A stretch of DNA of 64,000 bases. It comes from Candidatus Obscuribacterales bacterium (GTDB lineage Bacteria; Cyanobacteriota; Vampirovibrionia; Obscuribacterales; Obscuribacteraceae). Under the pieces are notes generated by a model that saw only the letters and a list, made by a program, of their open reading frames with translations, made no database searches and was not told the DNA's origin. How positions within the stretch are numbered: the first letter of the stretch is position 1; each line of letters starts with the position of its first letter. The position numbers and the translations under genes are program-made. Shown in pieces: positions 49,646 to 58,141 of this stretch. Where the stretch lies: NCBI GenBank assembly GCA_019744775.1, contig JAIETZ010000004.1, positions 496,001 through 560,000 of the forward strand, in the 5' to 3' direction.

Positions 49646-50437
49646 CTACTGACTAAATGGATCCGCCTTCTTGTTTAGAGGAAGGGATTTGGGAGTGGCT
49701 GATAGTGGTTCTTCTTCAACTGGTGCAGACTTGGTCTCTGCTTGAGGTGGTGGAGTTGAAACTGGCGGACCGGAAACAGGTTCTTGCGCTGGAGTTTGCA
49801 CAGCCGGCGCAGTTTCGGCTGGTGCTTCAACCGGTTTCGATTCTTGCACAGGTTGACTTGCAGGAGGATTTTCCTGCGTTTTCACAGGAGCAGCCTTGTC
49901 GGCAGCGTCATCGTCAGCATCAATTTCCTTGCCTTCTTGCTGCGCCTTCTGAATATCTTTCATGCGCACCGACTCCCACATTGAGCCGTCGCTGAATTTG
50001 ACTGCCAGCACACGTATCTTGGCTTGATGAATATTGCTGCGCAATTTGTAATGAGCAAACTTGCCGCCGGCTAAGCCACCCTGGGGTACAAATGCCTCAT
50101 CGTTGGCATGAAAAGTACCGCGGCTTGCCCCGTTTTTATCCAAATAACGAACCCTAAACTTAACGGCGTTAATAGCTTTATCAGAGACATTCTTGTAATC
50201 TATATACGTTTTACCGAAAACGGGCAGACCGAAGGAGTCAAATCCCAGTTCTGTACGTCCACCTGTAATTTCTACAGGGCAACCGGATTCCGGCACGACA
50301 TCCATGGCAATGGTCTGTGTGGTGAAAGGCGTAATTTCCTGAGCAGTACAAAGTCCGGGGAATAGTCCACAAAGCAAGACAAAGGAGAGAACTACTATGC
50401 AACGTTTATTCAGGCTTTTACTTATAGCCTCAGTCAT
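49646..50437 (-). CDS. Exported protein of unknown function
   Basis: The protein (263 residues) has a signal peptide (CIVVLSFVLLCGLFPGLCTAQ), then a folded domain of about 150 residues (VVPESGCPVEITGGRTELGFDSFGLPVFGKTYIDYKNVSDKAINAVKFRVRYLDKNG) that reads as a beta-sandwich, and a Pro/Glu/Gln-rich tail (about residues 190-263). ATG 50435-50437 has GGGGAG ten bases upstream; the first codon of the frame (TTG 50446) is too close to it. The start is inside the divergent nucleotidase gene, so 5' ends overlap by 41 bases. No family recognised. Confidence 0.65.
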   Translation of the reverse strand: MTEAISKSLNKRCIVVLSFVLLCGLFPGLCTAQEITPFTTQTIAMDVVPESGCPVEITGGRTELGFDSFGLPVFGKTYIDYKNVSDKAINAVKFRVRYLDKNGASRGTFHANDEAFVPQGGLAGGKFAHYKLRSNIHQAKIRVLAVKFSDGSMWESVRMKDIQKAQQEGKEIDADDDAADKAAPVKTQENPPASQPVQESKPVEAPAETAPAVQTPAQEPVSGPPVSTPPPQAETKSAPVEEEPLSATPKSLPLNKKADPFSQ

Positions 50438-52052
50438 AACGCTCAATCTCCCCGGTCTTTCCGCATCAGCTCAATCCGGCACGTCTCAATTTACAAAACC
50501 GGATCTCGTCCTCACCATCTTACATACTAATGACCTGCACGCACACGAAGACTCATTTTTAGAAAACGGCCGCGTGCTTGGCGGTACCGCCCGATTAACC
50601 TACCTAATACGTGCCATTCGAGCCAGGACACCAAACGTATTAACTATAGATGCCGGTGATATTTTCCAAGGTACAGCCTATTTCAAGTTTTACTCGGGAG
50701 CCACAGAGGTTGCCTATTTGAACAATGCCGGCTACGACATTTACACAATCGGCAATCATGAATTCGATAATGGGTCGGATAATCTAGCCAAGCAATTGCA
50801 GTCAGCCAAATTCAGCATTATCTCCGCCAATATAGACGCTTCGGCAAAACCGGAATTAGCCAAACTCATTAAGCCCTCTACAATTCGCACCATTGAGGGA
50901 AAGAAAGTTGGTTTTGTCGGTGCCGTCACGCCTGATCTTGAAAAAATCTCTTTAACGACAGGCGACGTACACATCAAAGAATCCGGCGAACCAACAGCAT
51001 GGATAAAACCCATTGCCGACGAAGTAGATCATCTTAAACAAGAAGGCGTGGACAAAATAATTTTAGTAACGCACTGTGGCGTTGACAGAGACAAGGTGCT
51101 GGCAGAAAACATCCCGGCAGTGGACGCCATTATTGGTGGTCACAGCCATACGCGCCTAAACAAACCAGTAGTAATAAATCGCGCTGACGGCAGCACTTGC
51201 ACTATTGTGCAAACAGGCTGCTTTGGACGCACACTAGGCAAATTGCGCTTGTCCTTCGACAACAAAGGACAGGTAATGACACCACTTACAAAATACAGCC
51301 TTATTAGCATCAACGAAAAAATCGGCGAATCTCCCGATGTAAAAAAATATTTGGCCAGCAAGAGTCAGCCAATACTAGCTCTGCGAAATAATATCCTTGG
51401 ATTTGCCCTAGGCAATTTCGACAATCGCTCACAAGGACTACCGGCTGATACAGCCATGGGCAACCTGGTTGCCGATGCAGTATACGAATTAGGCAGCAAA
51501 TACGGAGCCACCATCTCCTTCCACAATCGTGGCGGCATTCGCGGTCGCATTGATCAAGGACCGATTAGTCTGGAAAAAATAGAGGAAGTCTTACCGTTTA
51601 ACAATGCAGTAGTAGTTGCCACTGTTTCTGGTGCCACTATAAAAAACGTAATTGAGCATGCGCTTTCCAACAACCCCAGTGGTAAGTTCCTAAACGTACA
51701 CGGACTAAAAATTACCTATGATCCAACAAAGCCTTCAGAGCATCGCGTTGTAAGCCTGCTTGTGGAAGCAACTCCCAATAACTGGAAACCGATTAATTTG
51801 GAAAAGAGTTATCGCGTAGCACTCAATGACTACAACTTCTCCGGCGGTGAAGGATTTGATTTTGCCGGCGCCACTGATGTGACATCAACCAAAATAAGAT
51901 TGGCAGACGCACTGGTGGCTTATCTCAAGAAACATCCCAAGATAAGCCCAGTCAGTGCTGTAAGAGTAACGCCGGTAGACAACACAATTTCGGATAATCA
52001 TTTTAGTTCAACACCGAAAGGTCGCACCAGCGTAAAGGGTGCCGTCAACTAG
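50397..52052 (+). CDS. Exported 5'-nucleotidase/UshA-family metallophosphatase
   Basis: The 551-residue protein has a signal peptide (RLFRLLLIASVITLNLPGLSASAQ) and two domains of the family: the metallophosphatase domain with ILHTNDLHAHE (metal site), LTIDAGDIFQGTAYF, IGNHEFDNG and VTHCGVDRDK with GGHSHTRL, and a C-terminal substrate-binding domain with FHNRGGIRG and LNDYNFSGGEGFDF. Such enzymes hydrolyse nucleotides and related phosphoesters outside the cytoplasm, for nutrient salvage. AAAGGAG stands nine bases before the ATG. Its end overlaps the convergent gene by four bases (shared CTAG). Confidence 0.9.
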   Translation: MQRLFRLLLIASVITLNLPGLSASAQSGTSQFTKPDLVLTILHTNDLHAHEDSFLENGRVLGGTARLTYLIRAIRARTPNVLTIDAGDIFQGTAYFKFYSGATEVAYLNNAGYDIYTIGNHEFDNGSDNLAKQLQSAKFSIISANIDASAKPELAKLIKPSTIRTIEGKKVGFVGAVTPDLEKISLTTGDVHIKESGEPTAWIKPIADEVDHLKQEGVDKIILVTHCGVDRDKVLAENIPAVDAIIGGHSHTRLNKPVVINRADGSTCTIVQTGCFGRTLGKLRLSFDNKGQVMTPLTKYSLISINEKIGESPDVKKYLASKSQPILALRNNILGFALGNFDNRSQGLPADTAMGNLVADAVYELGSKYGATISFHNRGGIRGRIDQGPISLEKIEEVLPFNNAVVVATVSGATIKNVIEHALSNNPSGKFLNVHGLKITYDPTKPSEHRVVSLLVEATPNNWKPINLEKSYRVALNDYNFSGGEGFDFAGATDVTSTKIRLADALVAYLKKHPKISPVSAVRVTPVDNTISDNHFSSTPKGRTSVKGAVN

Positions 52053-52624
52053 AAGCCGAGAATATTTCTCAGCCCTGAGAGCATCGACGGATTATTGTAG
52101 AAGCCCGTACCGGAAGCAATACCGTTTTGCACATTGATGATGCGGTTTAGGCGATCTTGTACTCTAACTGCCCGGTCAGGACTTAGCGTTCCCGATGAAA
52201 GCAACTGTTGAAGATATTGCTGCTCGGAAGTTAGGCGATTGTTCCAATAGCTATTCAAGCCTGTTTGCTGTCCTTGCAGTCGTGTCAATTCTGCTTGCAG
52301 GCGGGCTTGTCTGTCCGGTGACAAATTGCCATTGGCCAAACGCTGCTGGATTCTAGCAAGCTTATCGTTAAGATTGGTTTGCTGTCCCCAGTATGGTCTT
52401 ACTTGAAGACTGTTGGCGCCAAATGCTCCATAGCCTGCATTGTTATAGCCATTGTTGTTGTAGCCATTTATTCTATTGGCAAAACGATCTTGGTTGTTGC
52501 GCCAGCCATAGTGGTTTCCATTATTTCCCCTGCTGTTGTTGCAAGATTGTGCATCTGCCGGAATCACTGCCGAAAAAACCATGGCAGCCGCAAGACTTAC
52601 TGCACCTAGAAACTTTGCGTTCAT
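52049..52624 (-). CDS. Exported Asn/Gln-rich helical-repeat protein
   Basis: The 191-residue protein has a signal peptide (AKFLGAVSLAAAMVFSAVIPADAQ), a Asn/Tyr/Gly-rich linker (about 28-72) and two similar helical units: LARIQQRLANGNLSPDRQARLQ and LQQLLSSGTLSPDRAVRVQDRLNRI, each with G-x-LSPDR followed by R-x-Q. The repeats could form a helical hairpin that binds a partner or dimerises. No Cys pair or catalytic motif is visible besides one N-terminal Cys. It ends convergent with the nucleotidase gene, whose TAG it shares. Confidence 0.7.
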   Translation of the reverse strand: MNAKFLGAVSLAAAMVFSAVIPADAQSCNNSRGNNGNHYGWRNNQDRFANRINGYNNNGYNNAGYGAFGANSLQVRPYWGQQTNLNDKLARIQQRLANGNLSPDRQARLQAELTRLQGQQTGLNSYWNNRLTSEQQYLQQLLSSGTLSPDRAVRVQDRLNRIINVQNGIASGTGFYNNPSMLSGLRNILGF

Positions 52625-52863
52625 TTAGTAACCTCCAAAATAATTGCGTGAAGCGCACTCTAGAGAGGCAGACGACGCTGACCATTTAAGGTTCCGAAAA
52701 TTGGCTCAAATTTCCTAAACTAATTGCCAGAAATCCTGACAACTTGGGCGTTTCCGGCTCTGGTCAGGCTCAGGAGAAAAGCCTCCCCCGTTTGGGTACA
52801 TAGTCAGAGAGGGGAATAGCCTCAGAATTCTCGTCCCATTCTTTATATAGAAGGCATTTCAGC

Positions 52864-53787
52864 ATGGCATCGAAAGGCTTTGAGAACAAGGATTCCAGAA
52901 CAGAAAAGCAGGAAGGGGGCAAGCAGTCCGGCGGTCCCAATTTCGATGTTTTGGGTCTTATGAAGATACAGAAGGACATTGAAAAAAATGTCGGGCAAGC
53001 CGTAGATGGATTGATGCATCTGTTCGGACAAGCTGAACAAGCCAATCACAAAGACACTCAGGATTTCAAACGCGGCAGCTTATTGAATGCAGGTGAGCAT
53101 GGCAATGACCAAAAGAAAGTTTTGACCGGCCATTTGTCCCACAATGAGAGCGTACATGCTGGGCAAGACCAGCATCATCTAAGAGGGGCATTGCTGAATC
53201 GTCTGAAACATGACGGACCCACGCATCAAAACCCCAGTCATCTGAGCGCATTTCTGCTTAAACGACTTCATGAACGTGAAGGTCGGCACCCCACACAAGC
53301 TACAATCCAACCGCAATCATTTCAATTCGATCAGCCAACGCCTATCAACCAACAAAGTTTTGATCAGCAATCGGCTCAAAATCCTCAGCGATCGGAAGCG
53401 CCACAATGGCGCCAGGATATGTACAATGCCCGGCGAGATCTTGCTCAAGCAACAATGGATGCAGCTGTGCCTGTTGTTAGCGCAATGCCTTTCAGTGAAT
53501 TCAATCCTAATAACCCCAATGTCAATCGTGCTGACCTATCCGCCCAGGGAATGCCTTTCACCAGGGGTGTACAAGAGGACTTTAACAGGGTAATGGAGCA
53601 TGTTGTAAGGCCTGTTATGGAACGTCGCGCGGAAAAGTTTCAGAGTCAAATGTCCAATGTTGGACATGGATCCTTTCATTCATATGCTTCATCGCGAGTA
53701 TCGGACAATTACTATCAAGGACAACACAACCAACTGCCGTATGGCGGCTTCAAAAGCAATATCTCGTACTACCGCCGCGAAATGTAA
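52864..53787 (+). CDS. Unknown His/Gln-rich protein
   Basis: The 307-residue protein starts at an ATG with AGAAGG 12 bases upstream and a TATATA box just before that. There is no signal peptide. A helix (about residues 30-60, FDVLGLMKIQKDIEKNVGQAVDGLMHLFGQA) is followed by repeated short elements RGSLLNAGEHGND, RGALLNRLKHDGPTH and AFLLKRLHEREGRH, a Gln-rich linker and a basic C-terminus. The three repeats share (G/F)xLL(N/K)xxxH. No family recognised; the charge pattern suggests a cytoplasmic or exported scaffold. Confidence 0.6.
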   Translation: MASKGFENKDSRTEKQEGGKQSGGPNFDVLGLMKIQKDIEKNVGQAVDGLMHLFGQAEQANHKDTQDFKRGSLLNAGEHGNDQKKVLTGHLSHNESVHAGQDQHHLRGALLNRLKHDGPTHQNPSHLSAFLLKRLHEREGRHPTQATIQPQSFQFDQPTPINQQSFDQQSAQNPQRSEAPQWRQDMYNARRDLAQATMDAAVPVVSAMPFSEFNPNNPNVNRADLSAQGMPFTRGVQEDFNRVMEHVVRPVMERRAEKFQSQMSNVGHGSFHSYASSRVSDNYYQGQHNQLPYGGFKSNISYYRREM

Positions 53788-53793
53788 TTTGAT

Positions 53794-54930
53794 TTAGGCA
53801 AGTCCTTCGAGGTTATAGAGCTTTTTCGCATTCTCGTGAAGAATAGCCGCGGCAATATCATGCGCCTGTTCCTCATAGATTAGCCCCGCAGAAATCAAGG
53901 CATTCAATGCAATAGACAGTACGCGCTTCCAGGATAATGCTCCATACCAGTGAGCTTCCGGTACAGTGTGCCCATCGGAGGCCGCTAGAATTTTCGAAGT
54001 AGGAGCCATTGAAAGCGCCTGCCGCAAGAGATAGCGGGCATAGGGCGAAGCAAAGCTTATGGACAATGAAAGATCCATATAGACATTGGGATAAATTGAG
54101 CAAAAATATGCAGCCTCGCTTACGTACGGATAGCAATGAAGAAGCACAAATTGTGTCTTATTGAATCTTTCCGAAATAAATACATCGCGCAACACCAACG
54201 GATTCGTTTGCCGCAAGTCTCCATCATCGTCACCGATACCTGTATGCAATTGCACGGGAAGATTGAGGGAACCGGCAATTTCAAAGGCTTCCAAAAGGGC
54301 ATAGTGATAGAGATTTTTTGTATCCGGTCCGCCAATGCGAATTCCCGAACGTGTCTTTAATCCATCATATTCTTTTCGCGCCGCCTCAACAGGAACTGCT
54401 TGCAAATCAAGACCGCCTCTATACCCGGCAATTGTCTTCACACCTACGGCATTTGTCGATTTGGCCTGTTCAAGAGTTGTCTTAAATAAAGACAGCACCT
54501 CATGAAAGCTTGAGGCTTTACCTAATGCTGCTTCTAAAATTTGTTCAAGGCGAAGGCATCTCCAGACAGGACGCTGCGATATTGCAGACATCTCTTCGAT
54601 GGACATCGAGTCACCTGTAACATAGCCATCATCGACAATCATGCCGCCAATTGATACGTTGTCCCAGAGCCTGTTTAGATATTCTTTTTCCGGCAGTGAC
54701 TGTCGTTTGGCAAATACCTCCTTTTCACCGTAAACCTCGAAGAGATCGCCAAGCCTGTTTAGAAGATCCATATAGAAAACAGAAGTAGGCATATGTTCTT
54801 CAATTTGAGTTATCGACCGGCTTTCGGAAAAGCTTTTGCGAAAATCAAGCAAATCCAATTGTTGCTGCCGCTTGCGTAACGGATGGCAGTGCTGATCAAG
54901 GAAAACAAAAGTCTTTAGATCGATTCCCAC
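53794..54930 (-). CDS. Amidohydrolase-2 family protein (FluG N-terminal-domain-like)
   Basis: The 378-residue protein starts at GTG 54928-54930 with GGAGA upstream and has the metal-dependent hydrolase order: DQHCHPL (His-x-His, about residues 12-16), a central PVQLHTGIGDDDGDLRQTNPL (His), LLHCYPYVSEAAYF (His) and AASDGHTVPEAHW (Asp). Substrate unknown. In fungal and plant FluG/NodGS proteins such a domain is fused to a glutamine-synthetase domain, and here the GS-like gene lies 11 bases upstream, so the two likely work together. Alone, the family could also be a decarboxylase or hydrolase; the FluG link is the best lead. Confidence 0.82.
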   Translation of the reverse strand: MGIDLKTFVFLDQHCHPLRKRQQQLDLLDFRKSFSESRSITQIEEHMPTSVFYMDLLNRLGDLFEVYGEKEVFAKRQSLPEKEYLNRLWDNVSIGGMIVDDGYVTGDSMSIEEMSAISQRPVWRCLRLEQILEAALGKASSFHEVLSLFKTTLEQAKSTNAVGVKTIAGYRGGLDLQAVPVEAARKEYDGLKTRSGIRIGGPDTKNLYHYALLEAFEIAGSLNLPVQLHTGIGDDDGDLRQTNPLVLRDVFISERFNKTQFVLLHCYPYVSEAAYFCSIYPNVYMDLSLSISFASPYARYLLRQALSMAPTSKILAASDGHTVPEAHWYGALSWKRVLSIALNALISAGLIYEEQAHDIAAAILHENAKKLYNLEGLA

Positions 54931-54941
54931 AATGTCTCCAA

Positions 54942-56303
54942 TTAGTATTTAAACCTATGCTGACTCAATTCAAACTCAATATCCTTACCGCCGAACATAA
55001 TAATTTCAGATTCTTTAACTATGGAAAACGTTCTCAGCAGAAACGGTCCAACAATTGACTCCAGTAACGTGTCTGCCTTAAGTTCTGCCAAAGCATTTTT
55101 CAGTGAATCAGGCAAACGTCTAATTTTATTGGCTTTCAGTTGTTCATCACTTAGCGTGCTTGGCTCTACTTCAATTGGTTTAGGTGGCGTAAGTTTTTGC
55201 TCAATGCCGGAAAGTCCTGCACCGATTATGGCGGCCAAAGCCAGATATGGATTGGCGCTACTATCCACGCACTTTATTTCAATGTTGGTGGACTCCTCCT
55301 CGTGCCCCCAATATGTTGTTGGAATACGCACCGCTGCTTCTCTATTTTCATAACCCCAACACGTGTAGGCTGAACTCCAAGATCGTGGTTTCAAGCGCCT
55401 GTAAGAATTAACAGAAGGGCAGCTTAAGGCTACAATGCCGGGCAAATGCTCAAGAATTCCCGCCACAAAAGACTGTCCAATTTCGCTTAATTGTCCGTTT
55501 GCCGCAAGCAAATTCTGAGTGCCGTCGGGATTCCACAATGACAGATGCAGATGGCAGCCATTACCTGCTTGATTTTCAAATGGCTTGGGAGCAAGGCTTG
55601 CATCGAATCCCAATTGAAATGCAGTCCCCCGCAGTGTTTCCCTATAAGTAATTTGCCTGTCGGCAGCCGTCATAGCCGATGAATGTCGAATGCTTAATTC
55701 ATGCTGACCATGTCCCAATTCCGGATAGTACTGCTCAACGGGCAAGCCCTGACTTTCAAGATTGTCGACAAATCGAGAAATGAATTCGGCGGCCCGATTC
55801 ATACCATCAGTTGAGAAACAAACACTTCGATCGATAGGTACGTATTGTCCTTCTAGCATACGTCCAAGGCTAAACTCCGGCTCAAAAGCTGCCTGGACAG
55901 AAATGCCTAAATGAGCAGCTTTCTCAATTTGCCTCCTCAAGACAGCCCGTGGACACAAATCCCAGGGTGAGTGATTCAATTCGACTAGATTACAAAGAAC
56001 TTGTGCTTGACGCTCAGTGTAAGGCAAGACAGTAAAGGTCGATAAGTCCGCCAGCAAACGAACTTCGCCGGTTGCTCCCAATCCGGTTTCAGCCTGTGGT
56101 TCGTCGAGCATATTCATAGACAGCTGACCTTTAACAAGACCAATGCCTGAAGAGGCTTTGTCGGCAAAACGTGTGATGTTGGCAGATTTTCCGCGAATCA
56201 TGGAACTTAAGTCGCAGTAGAGGAAGCGAACCAACTGAATATCGGCAGCTTTGGCTCGCTCTAAAGTAGCATCCAGTTGCGGTGACTTACCTAGCCCTAC
56301 CAT
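54942..56303 (-). CDS. Glutamine-synthetase family enzyme (FluG/PuuA-like)
   Basis: The 453-residue protein has the GS catalytic order: AAFEPEFSL (metal Glu), ELGHGQHELSI, GNGCHLHLSLWN (ammonia and ATP site), PSVNSYRRLKPRSWS (Arg) and ESTNIEIKCVDSSANPYLALAAIIGAG. It lacks the C-terminal adenylylation loop of GlnA type I. Members like this ligate ammonia or an amine to glutamate or another acid; the true substrate is unknown. ATG 56303 has GGGAGG three bases upstream; the long frame to 56543 is an extension without family match. The amidohydrolase gene follows in the same operon, giving the FluG-like pair. It diverges from a TPR gene. Confidence 0.85.
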   Translation of the reverse strand: MVGLGKSPQLDATLERAKAADIQLVRFLYCDLSSMIRGKSANITRFADKASSGIGLVKGQLSMNMLDEPQAETGLGATGEVRLLADLSTFTVLPYTERQAQVLCNLVELNHSPWDLCPRAVLRRQIEKAAHLGISVQAAFEPEFSLGRMLEGQYVPIDRSVCFSTDGMNRAAEFISRFVDNLESQGLPVEQYYPELGHGQHELSIRHSSAMTAADRQITYRETLRGTAFQLGFDASLAPKPFENQAGNGCHLHLSLWNPDGTQNLLAANGQLSEIGQSFVAGILEHLPGIVALSCPSVNSYRRLKPRSWSSAYTCWGYENREAAVRIPTTYWGHEEESTNIEIKCVDSSANPYLALAAIIGAGLSGIEQKLTPPKPIEVEPSTLSDEQLKANKIRRLPDSLKNALAELKADTLLESIVGPFLLRTFSIVKESEIIMFGGKDIEFELSQHRFKY

Positions 56304-56397
56304 TTGCCTCCCAGATTTTATCTGCCGTTTGCAGATAAGCTTGTAAATATCATTTACCCAGGGAATCAACAATATCAGAACTGGGCATAGGTAAAAA

Positions 56398-56403
56398 TAT
56401 AAT
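56398..56403 (+). promoter_or_regulatory. Candidate -10 box of the TPR-led operon
   Basis: A perfect TATAAT lies 14 bases before ATG 56417, which would leave a very short leader, and no SD is seen. The gene could therefore be nearly leaderless. No clear -35 sequence was found. Confidence 0.4.
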
Positions 56404-56416
56404 TGGTAATAGATAT

Positions 56417-58126
56417 ATGCCAGCGAATCAAAAAAAACTCGTTTCCATCTTCTCGGCCATTTTCTTGGCTGGCAGTTTTGCAATTGCAACCTTGCCGGCA
56501 CCAGCCATTGAGTCCAACTGCCAAAAATGCATGGCAGAGGCAACCAAGTTGCTTTCCACTGGTGATGCAGTCAAAGCAAGCGAGTTGCTTAAGGCACAAT
56601 CGGCTGAGTGCGCAGACAATGCAGCGTTCCAGACTCTATTGGCGACGATCTATTTGCGTCTGTCTAATTTAGCAGGCGCACAAAGCGCCGGACTTAAGGC
56701 CATTGAACATGCACCAAATTCAACAGCCGCGCATTTTCAATATGCTCTTGCCTTGAAAGGTCTCGGTAAAAAAGAAGCAGCCATTGTCGAATTTGACAAA
56801 GTTGTCGACCTGGATCCAAGCAACTGGGAATCTTGGGCAAGCCTCGCAGATCTCTACAAAGAATTGCATCAAGACGATAAAGCCAAGCAATGCGAATACA
56901 AAGCTGCAACTTTGGCTGCTCCAACACTTGATGCACGCAACAACGTTTTTAGAAATCTCGTCCGGCAAGGAAACTTGACCAAAGCAGAAGATGAATTTTC
57001 AAAATCGATAAATGCCAATGAGCACAATCCGGTCGTATTGCAACAATTAGCCAAGCAAGCACTAGTGTTCAATTTTTGGAATGAGGCGATTGTTGCCGCA
57101 AGTGAAGTGTTAAAAACATTTCCCGACGCACAAGATGCACTTCTGTCAAAGGCAACAGGCGAATATTTTCTGCACAAATATTTAGACTGCCAAAACACGT
57201 TGAATTCAGTTTTAAAAACCAGTCCCGAAAATAGTGAAGCAAAAATTCTCTCTGCGTTGTGCTTCCTGGATTTAGGCGAGTCAACAAAAGCAGCAGAAAT
57301 TCTGGAATCTGCAAATGCTCCCAAGCAAAATTCTCCTTTGTCTCAATTGGCAGTGGGTAAGTGGCATCAAGCTCGTGGTGATCTAAAAGCAGCCGAAACC
57401 AGCTACGGAGCGATTTCAGATGACATGCTCTCACAAGAAGCACAACTAGCTTTATCCAGAGTTTATGCAAAACAAGGCAAGGTCGATGATGCAGAGGAAA
57501 AAGCCGCTTTCAATGTCACAAGTCAAATTTCGTTAGCTCGATCATTGGCAGCTCAAGCTGAAGCAATATGCCAACAGGATTCTAAAACAAAAAGCTTGGA
57601 CAAAGCTCGTGAATTGGTGAGCAAAGCACTAACAATTGCTGAAGACGAGCCTTCTTCACTTCTAGCAATGTCGAAAATTGACCTAGCATACGGCAAAGAC
57701 GAAGACGCGAAGACTCTGGCTAATAAAGTAATTCAAATGGTGCCTGGGACATCCGATGCATATCTTGTTTTGGCAAAAATTGAATCCCAAAAAGGCAACA
57801 CTAAACAAGCGGAACTACTATTAGACAAAGTTTTGGCATTGGCTAATGATGATCCCGACGCCAGTCTTATGCTCGGCACCATATATCTTAGAGACGGCAA
57901 TACTAAGCAGGCTCTGGACGCTCTTAAAGCCGCCCTGGCAGGAAGACAAGAAAGCGCTGAGATTTGTTACGTATTAGCAAAAGCCCTGGAACAAGACGGT
58001 GATATAAATGCATCTCTCAAGTACTATAAACAAAGTCTATCCTTGGGTCTTGTGGGAACCGAAAACGCGGAAGCCTCACAAGCAATCAAACGTCTTACCG
58101 GCAATAGCCAAGAGCAAATGCGCTAA
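56417..58126 (+). CDS. Exported TPR protein
   Basis: The 569-residue protein has a signal peptide (LVSIFSAIFLAGSFAIATLPAPAIES), one Cys pair (CQKC), and about 12 TPR-like repeats over residues 40-560 (for example AAHFQYALALKGLGKKEAAIVEFDKVVDLDPSN, SLMLGTIYLRDGNTKQALDALKAALAG). TPR superhelices carry protein partners, here likely outside the membrane. It is the first gene of an operon with aldehyde dehydrogenase (15 bases), a peroxiredoxin-like protein, a hydrolase and a permease. No further domain is seen. Confidence 0.8.
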   Translation: MPANQKKLVSIFSAIFLAGSFAIATLPAPAIESNCQKCMAEATKLLSTGDAVKASELLKAQSAECADNAAFQTLLATIYLRLSNLAGAQSAGLKAIEHAPNSTAAHFQYALALKGLGKKEAAIVEFDKVVDLDPSNWESWASLADLYKELHQDDKAKQCEYKAATLAAPTLDARNNVFRNLVRQGNLTKAEDEFSKSINANEHNPVVLQQLAKQALVFNFWNEAIVAASEVLKTFPDAQDALLSKATGEYFLHKYLDCQNTLNSVLKTSPENSEAKILSALCFLDLGESTKAAEILESANAPKQNSPLSQLAVGKWHQARGDLKAAETSYGAISDDMLSQEAQLALSRVYAKQGKVDDAEEKAAFNVTSQISLARSLAAQAEAICQQDSKTKSLDKARELVSKALTIAEDEPSSLLAMSKIDLAYGKDEDAKTLANKVIQMVPGTSDAYLVLAKIESQKGNTKQAELLLDKVLALANDDPDASLMLGTIYLRDGNTKQALDALKAALAGRQESAEICYVLAKALEQDGDINASLKYYKQSLSLGLVGTENAEASQAIKRLTGNSQEQMR

Positions 58127-58141
58127 GAGCATGAGGTAAAC

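Noticed and set aside
56304-56543. N-terminal extension of the glutamine-synthetase-like gene
   Set aside because: The extension has no GS similarity, overlaps the divergent TPR gene, and a GGGAGG precedes ATG 56303.
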